Shown: positions 12,153 through 44,900 of the stretch, piece by piece
Layout: each line of letters opens with the position of its first letter
How positions within the stretch are numbered: the first letter of the stretch is position 1
From: Capitulum mitella
Taxonomy: Eukaryota; Arthropoda; Thecostraca; Pollicipedomorpha; Pollicipedidae
Assembly (NCBI GenBank): GCA_030062745.1
Contig: CP099844.1
Location: 6,539,481 to 6,603,480, forward strand
Direction: 5' to 3'
Length of the DNA: 64,000 nt
Translations under genes and position numbers: made by a program
The notes under the pieces: model-generated
Told to the model about the DNA's origin: nothing
Databases searched by the model: none
The model's input: the letters and a program-made list of their open reading frames with translations, nothing else

Positions 12153-15100
12153 AGAAGATGAAAAGGACGAGAAACCCAGTGAGGATCAGCTGATGGCCAT
12201 CACCGTCAAACTTTCAGAACGAGAGACATCTTGTGAATCTCAGCAAAGTGAGAACAGTAAGTTTTAATTGTGATAATGCTGTGAAAAGTTTCATCGCATA
12301 TTAGGGTGTGAATGAGTTTTGTGTTGACGCCTCTTGCAGTTCTTTCGTGTGCAATGCTATTTCCGCTTATGTTTATTTTTCCGTAGAAATGTTTCACTGC
12401 TTTGGTGCCTCATGCGCATTTATTTCGCTCAGGCCAATTTTTTTCTGTTGGAAATGTATCGTTGTTAATTTTATATATCTCTGTGTTCCCTGCCGTCATC
12501 ATGCATGTGGAATGGGGTCGACATGGACAGCAAGGTTATTTCGCTTCTACGTAGTACCCGTTATTGATTGGACTTCCCTGACACTGTTTCAGGTAACGAG
12601 GACGTACGCATACCGCAACCATCGTTCTTCACCGAGCAGCTTCAGTCTTGTCTGTCGACCGGCGAGGAGCTGTCTCCTCAGCAGCAGCAACAGCAACAGC
12701 AGCAGCAACAGCAAGAGCAACAGCAGCAGCAGCAGAGGGATCAGGAGCAACGGGCCCCGGAGGAGGAGGACGACGACGAGGAGGAAGTCCCGGACGGCGG
12801 CACAAACGGAGACGACCGTCTGCTGGACGGCTGCCGCCCGCCTCTGGACGTGGACGCGGCCGGCTCGGGCGGCTCAGAGGGCTCCGGCCCGCCGACGCCG
12901 CTGCTCAGCCAGTCGTCGGTGCACGTGATCACGGGCGTGCTGGCGTCTGGCGGCGGCGGCCAGGCGGCCGGCCTGCGCGGCTACTCGTCGCTGCCGCAGG
13001 GCCCGGCCGCCACCAGCGAGCCGCTCGACGACGCGCCGCCCGGCGAGCTCGTGTACAGCATCCACACGGGCCGCGCGGCGAACGCGGACGGCATCTGGGT
13101 GGACCTGGACGACAGCAGCGAGGCGGTGCTGCTGCCGCGGGAGCCGCGCCCGGCCGGCGGCGGCGGTGGCGGTGGCGGGCCCGCCGACGTGGCCGTGGCG
13201 GCGCCCTGGCGGCACGACGCCCTGTCAGCCGGCACCAAACGGCTGGCCGCCAAGCCACTGCGCACCATCAGCAACCGGCAGGTAGTGTCGACCGCTGCTG
13301 CCGCCAAGCTGGCTGGCGTGCTGGAGGTGGCCACCGAGCTGCAGAAGCCGGCCGGCGGCCGGGCGCGCGCCTCGTGCCCGTCGCGACGCGCGCGTCGCCG
13401 GCCGGCCGCCGAGCGCAGTCTGAAGGCCGGCCTGACCAAGCTGGCCGCCGACCGGGAGCGGCCGCCGGCCGAGCCCGAGTCCGGCCACGAGAGCGAGTCG
13501 GAGAACATCGAGCGCCGCTGCCAGTCGGCCGCCGACGACCCGTTCGCGGCGGCGGCGCCCGAGCTCGAGGCGTTCGACTCGGAGGAGGTGCCGCTGTCGG
13601 TCGTCAAGCAGCTGGCGCCGGCGCCGCCACGCGCGCTCCTCGCCGAGGCCGGCGTCTCCAAGAAGAGGAAGGTGAAGCGGACCGCCAAGGCGTCCGGCGC
13701 CGTGAAGGCGGCCGGGCTGGCTCATGACTCCGGCAAGGGCAAGCTCGTTTCTCACGTGAGCGGGTCCAGTGAGCGTCCGGCACCGAAAGGAGAGGGCAAG
13801 GCGAACGTGCCCGTCGACGGCGCGGTTAAGACGATATCCTCCCCGGGCCGGGCCGCGACTGAGAAGGCGAGCGTGCCCGTCAGCGGCGCGGTCAAGGTGA
13901 CCTCGAGCCGGGCCACCGCGGCCGCCGCGCCGGCCGCCGAGCGGACGCCGTCGCGGCCGCCGGCGCGCTCCGAGCTGGGGCCGCTTACCAGGCCGGCGGC
14001 CGACCCGGTGCCAGCCTGCGAGTCGCCGCGCGTCTGCCTGAGTCGACTGCGCGTCGAGGACGCGGCGGCGCCGGCCAGCCCGGGCGGCTCGGCCGGCCGC
14101 CAGGCGGCCCCGCCGTCGCCGGCGCGGGCTAAAGCCAGCCAACCGGCGCAGCCGATCCGGCTGCAGACGGCAGCGCCGGCCGCCACGGACCGGCAGACGC
14201 CTGGAGAGCCGGGCGGCGACTCGAACGGAGCCCGACCGCCGGCTAAGCGCGCCTCCCAGCGGCTCTCCGGGGGCTCGGGCGGCGACGGAGACGAGGAGCC
14301 GCCAGCGAAACGCGCCTCCCAGCGGCTTTACGGAGATTCAGATGGCGACGAGGAAAAGGAAGAGCCGCCAGCGAAGCGCGTCTCCCAGCGGCTCTCTGGA
14401 GACTTGGGCGGCGACGGAGACAAAGAAGAATCGCCGGGGAAGCGAATGTCACAGCGCTTGCCACCGGGTCGAACACAGTCCACAGGGGATGCGCCATCAT
14501 CGCCTGGTCTGACCAGAATCATTTCCCGCAACCATCCAGAGAATGCTACCAACGGCGGTTCTCCCGACCGGCAGGCCGGCGTCCACGGCCGAGCCGGCCC
14601 TCGGCGTTGCCCCAGGAGGATCGCCGCCTCACCCAGAACGGACAAGGCCGGTGACGAGCCGCAGCGGCCGCCCGGCCGACAGGCCTGCCTCCCGACATTC
14701 GCTCCGCCAGAAGAAAAAGACGCCGAAGGCCGCCTCCGCCGCTCTGGCCTCTGACGCCGCTCGTCCGGCCAGTCGCTCGGAGGCCAGACCGGGCAGTCGT
14801 GCGGAGTCAGCCGCGAAGCCGAACGGCCGCGCCGAGGTGCCGTTCAGGCCTGGCGGCCGCGCCGGGACTGCGTCCAGGCCCGGCACCCGATCGAACGTCT
14901 CGCGCTCCAGCCCGCGGCCGGCGGCGACCGGGCGCTCTGACAGCCGACGGACTGAGGCGGCCGCCCGGCCGGCGGGCCGCGCCGTCGTCCGGCTGGAGGC
15001 GGCCGACCGGGCTGGGACCATCGCCACGGAGCGGGCCGCGGCCGGCGCCAAGTCGGGCCGAGACGAATCCGGCCGGTCCGGCGCGGCGCCGCAGCGACAG

Positions 15101-15277
15101 AACGGCCTCCTGGCGCCGGCGGCGGCCGCGCGCGTCCACCGCGGCCGCCGGCGACAGGCGGACACCGCTCCGCCGCCGCCGCCGCCGGCAGCCGGCGCGG
15201 CCGGTCCGGCCGCCAAGAAGCGCCGCTCCGGCCGGCTGGCCGACGTCAGACAATCATCCGGCAGGGCGGCCAGATAG
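1266..15277 (+). CDS. Gene A: large Q-rich protein with ZNF292/RLF-like N-terminal region (5' partial, 8 exons)
   Basis: Eight exons (1266-1408, 4529-4855, 5067-5190, 5526-5689, 6107-6257, 6526-10074, 10502-12256, 12593-15277) join with compatible phases and GT-AG borders, giving about 2,960 residues. The first ~450 residues are helical. They resemble, from my memory of the family, the N-terminal region of vertebrate ZNF292/RLF/ZNF654: a PWGHPTLKRMLNGEPVEE segment, then LLALRLRTLCESRCRGMALA, matching the family's pattern of an ELRxRYLIACE helix followed by an AxALIK helix. The remainder is low-complexity (Gln, Ala, Pro, Gly, Ser) with basic patches, consistent with a nuclear chromatin or transcription factor. 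No C2H2 fingers are visible, unlike ZNF292 and RLF. The true start lies upstream of the window, because exon 1266 opens in phase 0 after an acceptor with no plausible ATG. Five one-base frame breaks are noted under the exons. The gene structure is well supported; the family name is moderately supported. Confidence 0.75.
1713..1777. mobile_element. Short 5'-truncated retroposon tail flanked by 14-bp target-site duplication
   Basis: The 14-mer GCTATGAATGTTCA occurs at 1713-1726 and 1764-1777. The 37 bases between them contain a CCCCTAAGCCCCAATAACC stretch ending in (CCAA)n. Perfect flanking direct repeats of this length and a simple-repeat tail are typical of LINE-driven insertion. No protein is encoded. 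Confidence 0.6.
2640..3300. other. CpG-dense block inside gene A intron
   Basis: About 660 bases of extreme GC and CpG density between AT-richer flanks, containing a 13-base G run (2692-2704). An ATG in fair context (2832) opens a 72-codon frame, but I see no strong donor or family. It may be an alternative promoter of gene A, or just compositional. Confidence 0.3.
3300..4528. other. Gene A intron with degenerate CTGTCTG-rich repeats
   Basis: Mostly non-coding intron. From about 4050 it is filled with recurring gctgtctg words, and from 4350 with imperfect copies of the sequence around the exon b acceptor (cag at 4376-4378, 4447-4449 and the real one at 4526-4528, spacing 71 and 79 bases). 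Confidence 0.5.
4529..4855 (+). CDS. Gene A exon b, ZNF292/RLF-like helical segment
   Basis: Acceptor cccggcag before 4529 and donor CAG|gtgagc after 4855; 327 bases, phase 2 in and phase 2 out. It reads RTLELILLGEWPRLSRAV, then the segment most like ZNF292/RLF (DPWGHPTLKRMLNGEPVEE followed by an A-rich helix ending MALAMARQCV). Splice-site-like sequences are repeated beside both ends (see findings). Confidence 0.8.
5067..5190 (+). CDS. Gene A exon c
   Basis: Acceptor ctattgcag before 5067 and donor ATG|gtgagg after 5190; 124 bases. It completes the split Arg codon and reads CQELQDKSFHDLCSEAQRSY then FFDLCVALLFKYKQRDDIIS. It ends in phase 0. It is less GC-rich than its neighbours but continues the helical region. 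Confidence 0.75.
5526..5689 (+). CDS. Gene A exon d
   Basis: Acceptor gccccgccgcag before 5526 and donor GTGCA|gtgagt after 5689; 164 bases, phase 0 in and phase 2 out. It reads LKPKDGTFGLALVRRFVARR then the helical stretch LSQVLLVQSLVRPDSDHV. Its position matches the ZNF292 segment after the CINH-like helix. Confidence 0.75.
6107..6257 (+). CDS. Gene A exon e
   Basis: Acceptor cctccgcag before 6107 and donor GACGTG|gtgagt after 6257; 151 bases, phase 2 in and phase 0 out. It reads ELTTEWARLMRHDTTEPAEL, then a charged helix ending RHVIDFERGVSDV. Third codon positions are nearly all G or C. Confidence 0.75.
6526..10074 (+). CDS. Gene A exon f (3.5 kb, end of helical region and start of low-complexity tail)
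   Basis: Acceptor gtactgcag before 6526 and donor TCCCAG|gtcagt after 10074; phase 0 both ends. It opens with FGTRLRPLAIELCVRALMLE, still helical and ZNF292-like, and later has a conserved-looking block (DDLMVVLSSSRWKVLSWSRD). A Lys-rich stretch (about 7.5-7.85 kb) and Ala/Pro/Gly/Gln-rich sequence follow. LxxLL motifs lie at 9122-9136, 9461-9475 and 9647-9661. The frame shifts by one base near 7620-7640 (A-rich tract; the upstream frame hits a stop at 7663-7665) and again at 9676-9698 inside a GGC/GCG microsatellite, where the original frame resumes. Both are probable assembly indels. Past the second break it reads PSPQPTQDAPAASAVKTEP. Confidence 0.75.
10502..12256 (+). CDS. Gene A exon g with 58-Gln tract
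   Basis: Acceptor ctgtcgcag before 10502 and donor GAGAACA|gtaagt after 12256; phase 0 in and phase 1 out. It opens VIYVPTARLIHAQQQQAIVK and runs into 58 uninterrupted Gln codons (10562-10735, mixed CAG/CAA). Ser/Ala/Pro-rich sequence with basic patches follows (KVKPKPVAQKIKTAVTAQKP). The frame moves by one base near 11745-11790 (GCC repeat) and near 11955-11985 (GGC repeat). Between them the good frame reads QPYRTVRVVRLVTSASRPHL and contains an LxxLL motif at 11916-11930. After the second break it is Gln-rich again and ends DQLMAITVKLSERETSCES. Confidence 0.75.
10562..10735 (+). repeat. (CAG/CAA)58 polyglutamine microsatellite
   Basis: 174 bases of CAG and CAA codons in gene A exon g, encoding 58 consecutive Gln. 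The CAA interruptions would be expected to stabilise the tract against slippage. The repeat may be length-polymorphic. Confidence 0.95.
12593..15277 (+). CDS. Gene A terminal coding exon
   Basis: Acceptor cactgtttcag precedes 12593. The first two bases complete a Ser codon, then NEDVRIPQPSFFTEQLQSCL. Features in order: a second Gln tract (12679-12735); an acidic run of Glu/Asp near 12.76-12.79 kb; an SV40-like NLS (KKRKVKR, 13660-13680); a duplicated PV(D/S)GAVK motif (13.81-13.90 kb); four tandem copies of a roughly 22-residue unit with core KR-x-SQRL (14240-14470); and a basic C-terminus (KKRRSGRLAD) ending at TAG 15275-15277. The frame changes by one base somewhere between about 14530 and 14700. 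The downstream frame, which keeps GC3 bias, is the one that reaches 15277. Confidence 0.75.
14240..14470 (+). repeat. Coding tandem repeat, four KR-x-SQRL units
   Basis: Four copies of a 21-22 residue unit in gene A (PPAKRASQRLSGGSGGDGDE and variants). Each has a basic K-R-x-S core followed by an acidic spacer, and the fourth copy is truncated. The K-R-x-S core resembles a basophilic-kinase site (inference). Confidence 0.85.
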
Positions 15278-15935
15278 CGGCCCTGCCGGCCGCCCAGCAG
15301 ACTTAGATGTGATAACTTCGGTAGTGCGTGTCCCGGCCGGATCTGACCCGATTCCTCTGTACGTGATCTCAGTGTGTTTTAACGGCTCTGCATGTGTTGG
15401 TGTGTTGGCGGCTCGCTGTGCTCGAAGGTGCGCCCAGCTGTGTTCGACGTTGATTTGCTCAGGACCCCACGTCAGCCCGCGCTAGCCTAGGCCGCGGCTG
15501 CCCTGAGGCCCGTCTTTCACGGCGCGCCGCGGCGTGCGCGCGTGCCCGAGCGCAAGGCCCCGCCCAGTCACCGGTTTTTGGTGTGTGCATGTACCGTGTA
15601 GCAGCTCCCTGCCCTCCACAAAGGTGTCCGTACCCTAGTTTGAGCTTACGGGCCTCGCCATCCCGGACGGGAACGGAGCCGTCGTTACTGTAGAGACGGG
15701 CCGGGCGGCCGCCGCCGCGCCGCCGGCCACTGACATTAGACGCCAAGTATTGTTTGAGTTCTCACTGTTTGACATCGTTTTGTAATGTTTTCATCCTTCA
15801 TTTATGAGAGATTACCTACGTGTGGCATCGTGTATTATAATTCATGTATCTGTTCGTGTGATACATTTCTATGTGATTTTGTGCTTTGAATGTCGGCACA
15901 TAACTTTGGTAATAAACCTACGCTCCGCAATACCA
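15278..15935 (+). other. Gene A 3' UTR
   Basis: Sequence from the stop codon to just past the poly(A) signal. It is GC-rich to about 15.72 kb, then AT-rich. The end is an estimate from the AATAAA at 15911-15916. Confidence 0.55.
15911..15916 (+). terminator. Poly(A) signal AATAAA, gene A
   Basis: A canonical AATAAA hexamer about 630 bases after the gene A stop codon, in AT-rich sequence and in the sense orientation. Cleavage would be expected 10-30 bases downstream. Confidence 0.55.
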
Positions 15936-17260
15936 GGTACAGAGTGGCCTTTGTAGCAAAGCGCGGTGCTCGGAAAGCTACTTCTTGAGAAGTCCTGGCA
16001 TGAGGTAGAACAGTCTTGCAATCGGACATCGCACAGTGCGTACGGCTCTTGTCAGATCTCTCGCGTTAAACCAATGGCAAGTATAGAAGTTGCTCGGCGT
16101 CGTCGGTCGAAGACTGACGAAGCGGGCAGCGTTTTCGGGTGCGGCCCCGCAACGCGGACACTGCGCTGTCGGCGCATCGATATATACATCGCAGCTGAAA
16201 GGCATTATAAAAGCATGTGATGTGAAGTTTGACTATTCTGTGTACGCTATTTTTTCCGACTCGCTTAGTACTCGCTTAATACTATTACGACAGTGAAGAG
16301 TTTTCACCTGATACCCTTGTGCAGGATATTTTAACTCGACTTACCGCGTTGGACCTGGATGAGAAGACTGGATCCCGGGCCGTGCCGGCATATCGAGGAA
16401 TGCATTGGCTAACGATGGAGTGAAGCGAGCTGCGCTCAGACCATGCGCACGGTTCCTTTCCCTTCCAGTCAGAGATGCTTGTGCGGGCATCGCAAGCTTT
16501 ACACATGGCAAGTGGCAGGCAGCGTGGGATGACCTGGGCAACAACAGATTTAGGCAGATCAGGTCCCAGCTGGGAGCTTGGCCTTGGTGTTCTCGGAAGA
16601 CTAGGCGAGAACTCCCGTTCTGTGGGCTATGCATAGCTCATGCATACGTCACCCACCGGTAACCTGTTTGGCCAACAGAGACCGCTGTCCTCGATGTGAT
16701 GGGGCGTTATCGGCCCGGCAATCTTGTTTTCGTGCTCACATTATGCCTAGGGTGAGGGAGACACTGCGGCCAAGGCACGAACTCATTCACATTTTACAAA
16801 ACGCTGTCCGACGACTCTCGAATCGTCAAAGATGACTCAGTTTCGCAGGTTCGTAGCGGAATTCGGCTTCGCTACGACATGTACACCGACCTAACGCGTC
16901 TTTTCTCCACACATGTGAGCATTTCCTTTAAATTTAGCTTGGAAAACAAGTATTTCGTTACAGTTCACAACACTCCTTCAGACGCCAGTGCTTTGCGTGC
17001 ACTGGATGCAGCTATAAATCTGCCATGGCGCTCGAATGCGTTGTCACACGACCTACTCATGCATACTACCGACATAACTATTCAGTCCAGAGGACAACAG
17101 GCCAAATGGAAATTAACCCGAAGCTCGCCAGCGCGACGGAGGCAAATAACTAGAGAAGTATGATGCGTGACAATGCACGAAGTCTCAGCGCCCTTGGAGA
17201 TCCGTTCTCACCACGTTGAATCTTGTCAGCACGGGACATCCTCCATCTAGGCAGTAAACA
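15936..17260. other. Intergenic sequence between convergent genes
   Basis: No coding-like frame. It includes a perfect 8-bp stem with an 11-base loop (tcgtagcg 16851-16858 / cgctacga 16870-16877). Composition is balanced and unlike the GC-rich exons. Confidence 0.45.
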
Positions 17261-17279
17261 CAACGCCAAATATCTGTAC

Positions 17280-17285
17280 TTTATT
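17280..17285 (-). terminator. magi: Poly(A) signal AATAAA, MAGI
   Basis: TTTATT on the + strand reads AATAAA on the minus strand, about 330 bases past the proposed MAGI stop. The implied 3' UTR is 17610 down to about 17260. Confidence 0.5.
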
Positions 17286-17610
17286 AGTGCTTCATGTAAA
17301 CTTTGATCATGCACTTTGTACAATGCTTGGATGTATCGAGCCTAGCCTATTATTTACAGTTTGTTGCGCACGAAGCGACGGAGACTGGCTCCAAAGCTGG
17401 GGTTTCTTTGTAAGGCACCATCTGCAAACAGGTCGCGAGATAACTGATTGTCTTTTCCGAGCAAAACAAACAAGAGTGGCAGGACATCCATGCACGCGGC
17501 CGCAGGGCCGCCACGAGCCGACTCAACACGAACACTTCTCACAAAACTCCTCACAAGCGGGGCCGGCCTCTGAGTGAGGCAGGCGCCGGCGCGCTCGCCC
17601 GCCGCGGGCG

Positions 17611-41297
<23,687 letters not shown>

Positions 41298-41737
41298 TCA
41301 CGCACCGTCCGCTTCCGAGCTTCAGAGGGAAACTGACTTGGTGTTCAAATGCCCAGGAGCACTAATCAAAAAGCCAGGCAGTCATTACATTCGTCAAACG
41401 TTTCTGAGCTCACAATACATTCTTGACGTGTAATTACGTAACCGAGAAAATTTATGATACAAGCGTCCGATATTTTCAGAAATGGTGGCCCGAACATCCC
41501 ATGCTGGTTTACGATCGCTATTAATCGACAACCCTTTTTGTATCGTGATGCTTACGAGCCACCGAGACATTACTGTTTCCCATCTGAACGTAAACAAATA
41601 ATTCTTGTGCATTATGCAGCCCTCCCTCGACATACGTACGGCTGCGGAGAGATATTAATCCAAATGAACAACATGGCAACAATAGCCATTCGATTCTTAC
41701 GACATAATCAGAGAAATCAATATCCCGAAGACAAAAC

Positions 41738-41965
41738 GGCAGCGCGTCAGCCTAACAAAGACGAAGATTGGGTTCATCTCCGGCCATTGTGCGTTCTTTC
41801 GTCACTCCATTCAGCGCCGCACACTCCAACGCTCAACAGCCTCACGCTCCTCCTGGAAATCGAACCACGCTCCATGAACTGTCTCGGATACACCGTTCTC
41901 AATCCGACCGGAGCGTGCCCACCTACCATGACGCAACTGTTTACCACAAAAAGGAAGTAGGAAAC
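41738..41965 (+). mobile_element. tRNA-derived SINE candidate
   Basis: The head (agcgcgtcagcctaacaaag then acgaagattgggttcatctc) resembles the middle and T-arm of tRNA-Met, including AGCGCGTCAG and a GGTTC box-B-like core. About 170 bases of unrelated body follow. No target-site duplication was identified. Confidence 0.35.
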
Positions 41966-44900
41966 CCTATCTAGCCGGCCGGAACTGCGGGAGGCGGACG
42001 AACTGGCGGTGTCGGCGGGCCGCCGGGCCCCAGTTCCGGTCCGGCAACACAGGTGGTAACGGTTCGGCGAAGCGCCCAGGCCGGAAACCGGCGGCGGCGC
42101 TGCACCGTCCGTCCGTCCGTCTGCTACCGTCTGGTGGCGAAGTCCGTCCGTCGGCCGCTGTTGTTCCGTGTTCCCTATCGCCGCCTCCGACCGCCAGCGT
42201 CCTGGCGAACGCCGCCTATCGGTCTGCTGGCCCGTCTGGCCGGATTGCTCGCATCCTCTCCTGTCCGTCGGCAGGATCCGCCCCGCCTCCGCGGCTCGTC
42301 GAGCTGGCCGCCGGGGCCGGCGGACCGCAGCGGTCGTCTGCCCGGCCGACGAAGGCCGACGATCTAGGATTCCGTCGACCGAATATCCGAGGTTTCGTCG
42401 GCCGGTCAGCGGGGCAGATGCCGTCGCCCTGACCCCGGCTCGCCGTCCGGCCCCGCTCGAGACGGCCGGCCGGCGGCGGCGGCGGCTGGCTTCTCCCGCA
42501 GCTGAGCGGCACACCAGACGCCGGGTCATCGCCAGGCAGGACCAGCACACCAGACGCCGGGTCATCACCAGGCAGGACGAGCACACCAGACGCCTGGTCT
42601 CCACCCGGCAGGTCCCGGCCGTGGCAGGCCGGTTTGACCGCTACGCTGCTACGGCTTCCGGTGCGATTTCATCGTGGAAAACGGATGGCCCCCGACGATT
42701 GTCGTGTTGTAGGCCATCAGCGCGATTGGGTGAAAGCCTCGAGTCAACTCTAGTAAGTGGCAGTGATGGACACACAAAAGCTAGCACACCATCTTTGAAG
42801 TTGCCAATAAGACTAAGTGAAAACAATTCACAAACTGGCAACGGGCGCGAGGTAGGACCGCAAGGGCTCAAAACTCAAAACAAAACCGCAAAACTCAAAA
42901 CAAAACTCAAAGAAAGTGCCTAAAAGCAGTCGTCCGTTCATAGCAACCCGCTCACAGGGAACGCTATGCCTCTCAGCCTCCCCGTCTCTCACGACACGAA
43001 CAAAGCGACTCCAGCGGATTACATGGGATTGCTGAGGTCGCCGTTCGCCTCCTATCAGCCTGAGCCCCGTCCAGAGCCAGCCAGCCGGCGAACGGGAGCC
43101 ATGGCGCGTCCCGTGCCGTGCACGACCGGTGCCGGCGGCTGCGGCGGAGGCCGCGGCTGCAGGGGCCGTCCCGCTGTCTCGAGCGACGTCACCACGCCGT
43201 CACAGATCGGCTCTGATCGCCGACTGCCACCAAATGGCCACCGCATGACGACAACCAGAAACTGCCTCCCAAGAACACTGGTTTCTAGCCAGGTACGTGA
43301 GTCCCCCAGGTCAGCGCCCCTATAAGCTTCTGTTCCATAATGTGGCAGTTTCTGCAGCCTACAGAACCACGACACCGTGCGTGACTTGTGCAATTTCTGC
43401 TCTCTTTCAGACTTACTGGCAAGGTACACATGAAACGGATCATATGGCTCTTCACGCAATAGCAGAGCGCAACACCCAGGTCTTACCGCTTCCCACAGAA
43501 GCTCAGCGACGCGCGACAGGACCAACACCCTCCGCTCGCGTGCAACGTTCTCTCTACCGCACCCGCCTGGTGAAAGCCGGCAGCGACCAAAGATTGCACA
43601 GCATCCGAGCTGGAGACAGGAAAGGCCATGACACGCCACGCTCTGAGCGTTTTATGTTGACTTTACGACTGCGCCTCTCCGAACGGACGTTTAACGTACG
43701 TCGAGCACAAACGCTGAGCGTAACTGACCGGCTCGAAGCTGCCCCGTAACGACCGCACAAACGAGCTCTTAAATACGCGAGCTTTTCAGCGAACGTGGTC
43801 ATTGGCTCCAGTGGTTTACTGCTGTATCGCCCTACAAGTCTAGATTCACATTTCCTGTTCTATTTGCGTTTTTTATTACGGACAAAATTCAGGAAAACAG
43901 ACGCCGCCACGGCATCTAGCAGCCTCAGCAAGTTACCACTCGGTTTCCGTTCAACTCAATGGAGGAATTCCTCAACATTCGACGGTGCTCCGTTCCTCTC
44001 ACGGCAACGACAGCAGTCTCGACCCCCCGCCCCGGTCGTGCCCCCCGGCGGTCCCGGGAGGGTCAGCCGGGGGGGGGGGGGCAGAGCGGACGCTCCGGTC
44101 GCTCTGGCCGGCCGTTGTCAGCTGGCAGCCAGCCAGCAGCCGCCGGCTGAGCAGCCGCCCGGCGCTGTAAACGTCACAACAAACCTACCGCCGGCCGGCA
44201 CGCGCTCTGGCCCGGCCTCAGAGCGGCCGCACCGCCCGCTCGGCCGGCCACCGCGGCCTGACAGGCCGCCGACGCCCGACCGGCCGACGGGCACCTCCGC
44301 CCCGTCAGATGTCGACAGACCCTCGCCAGCCGGTCAGCTGTCGTGGCAGGGTGCAGCAGTCACGGCAGGGCCCAGTCCCTCACCCGGCCACAGGAAGTCC
44401 TGTCATCCGCCCCCCTTCGACCATTTCCTGCCACGCCCCGCCCCGCGGCCGCAGTGCCCGGTTCGGACGTCGGCACAGAAACATAACCGGAACCCTGAAT
44501 AACTCCATCAAAAATGCCCTTACATTTTTCACACAACGGCCGTATCAACAACACACACAGCTGGCAAGTCCGCAGTGGGATGGCCATGGCAAGGTACGGC
44601 ACGATCGCTTACGTAACCGCCTGCCTTTTTGGACCGACCGTGGGCAGACATCACGAGCGTCCCGGAGACCCAACTCCGTGAACAGGTCCGTCCTGATTGC
44701 ATCGTGCAAAACGGCGCTCAGCGGGCTCTCAGTCGGCGCTCAGCGGACGAGACCAGCTCCGGCCCGGAGCAACCCCTCCCGCGCCGACAGACACCGGGCA
44801 GTGGTGCCCAGACGCCCGCCGGCTGTGAAGAGAGGCGCAGTGACTGGAGGAATCACACGGCAGCTGTGTCCGTCCCCTCCGCTCGATGCCCACCGGCTGG

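Noticed and set aside
16851-16877. Perfect 8-bp hairpin as a terminator or regulatory RNA
   Set aside because: A single short stem in intergenic eukaryotic DNA is expected by chance at some frequency, and nothing else supports a function.
41820-41900. Functional tRNA gene on the minus strand (ggttcgatttcc)
   Set aside because: Box B has an extra base, no box A at proper spacing and no cloverleaf; it is part of the SINE-like element.
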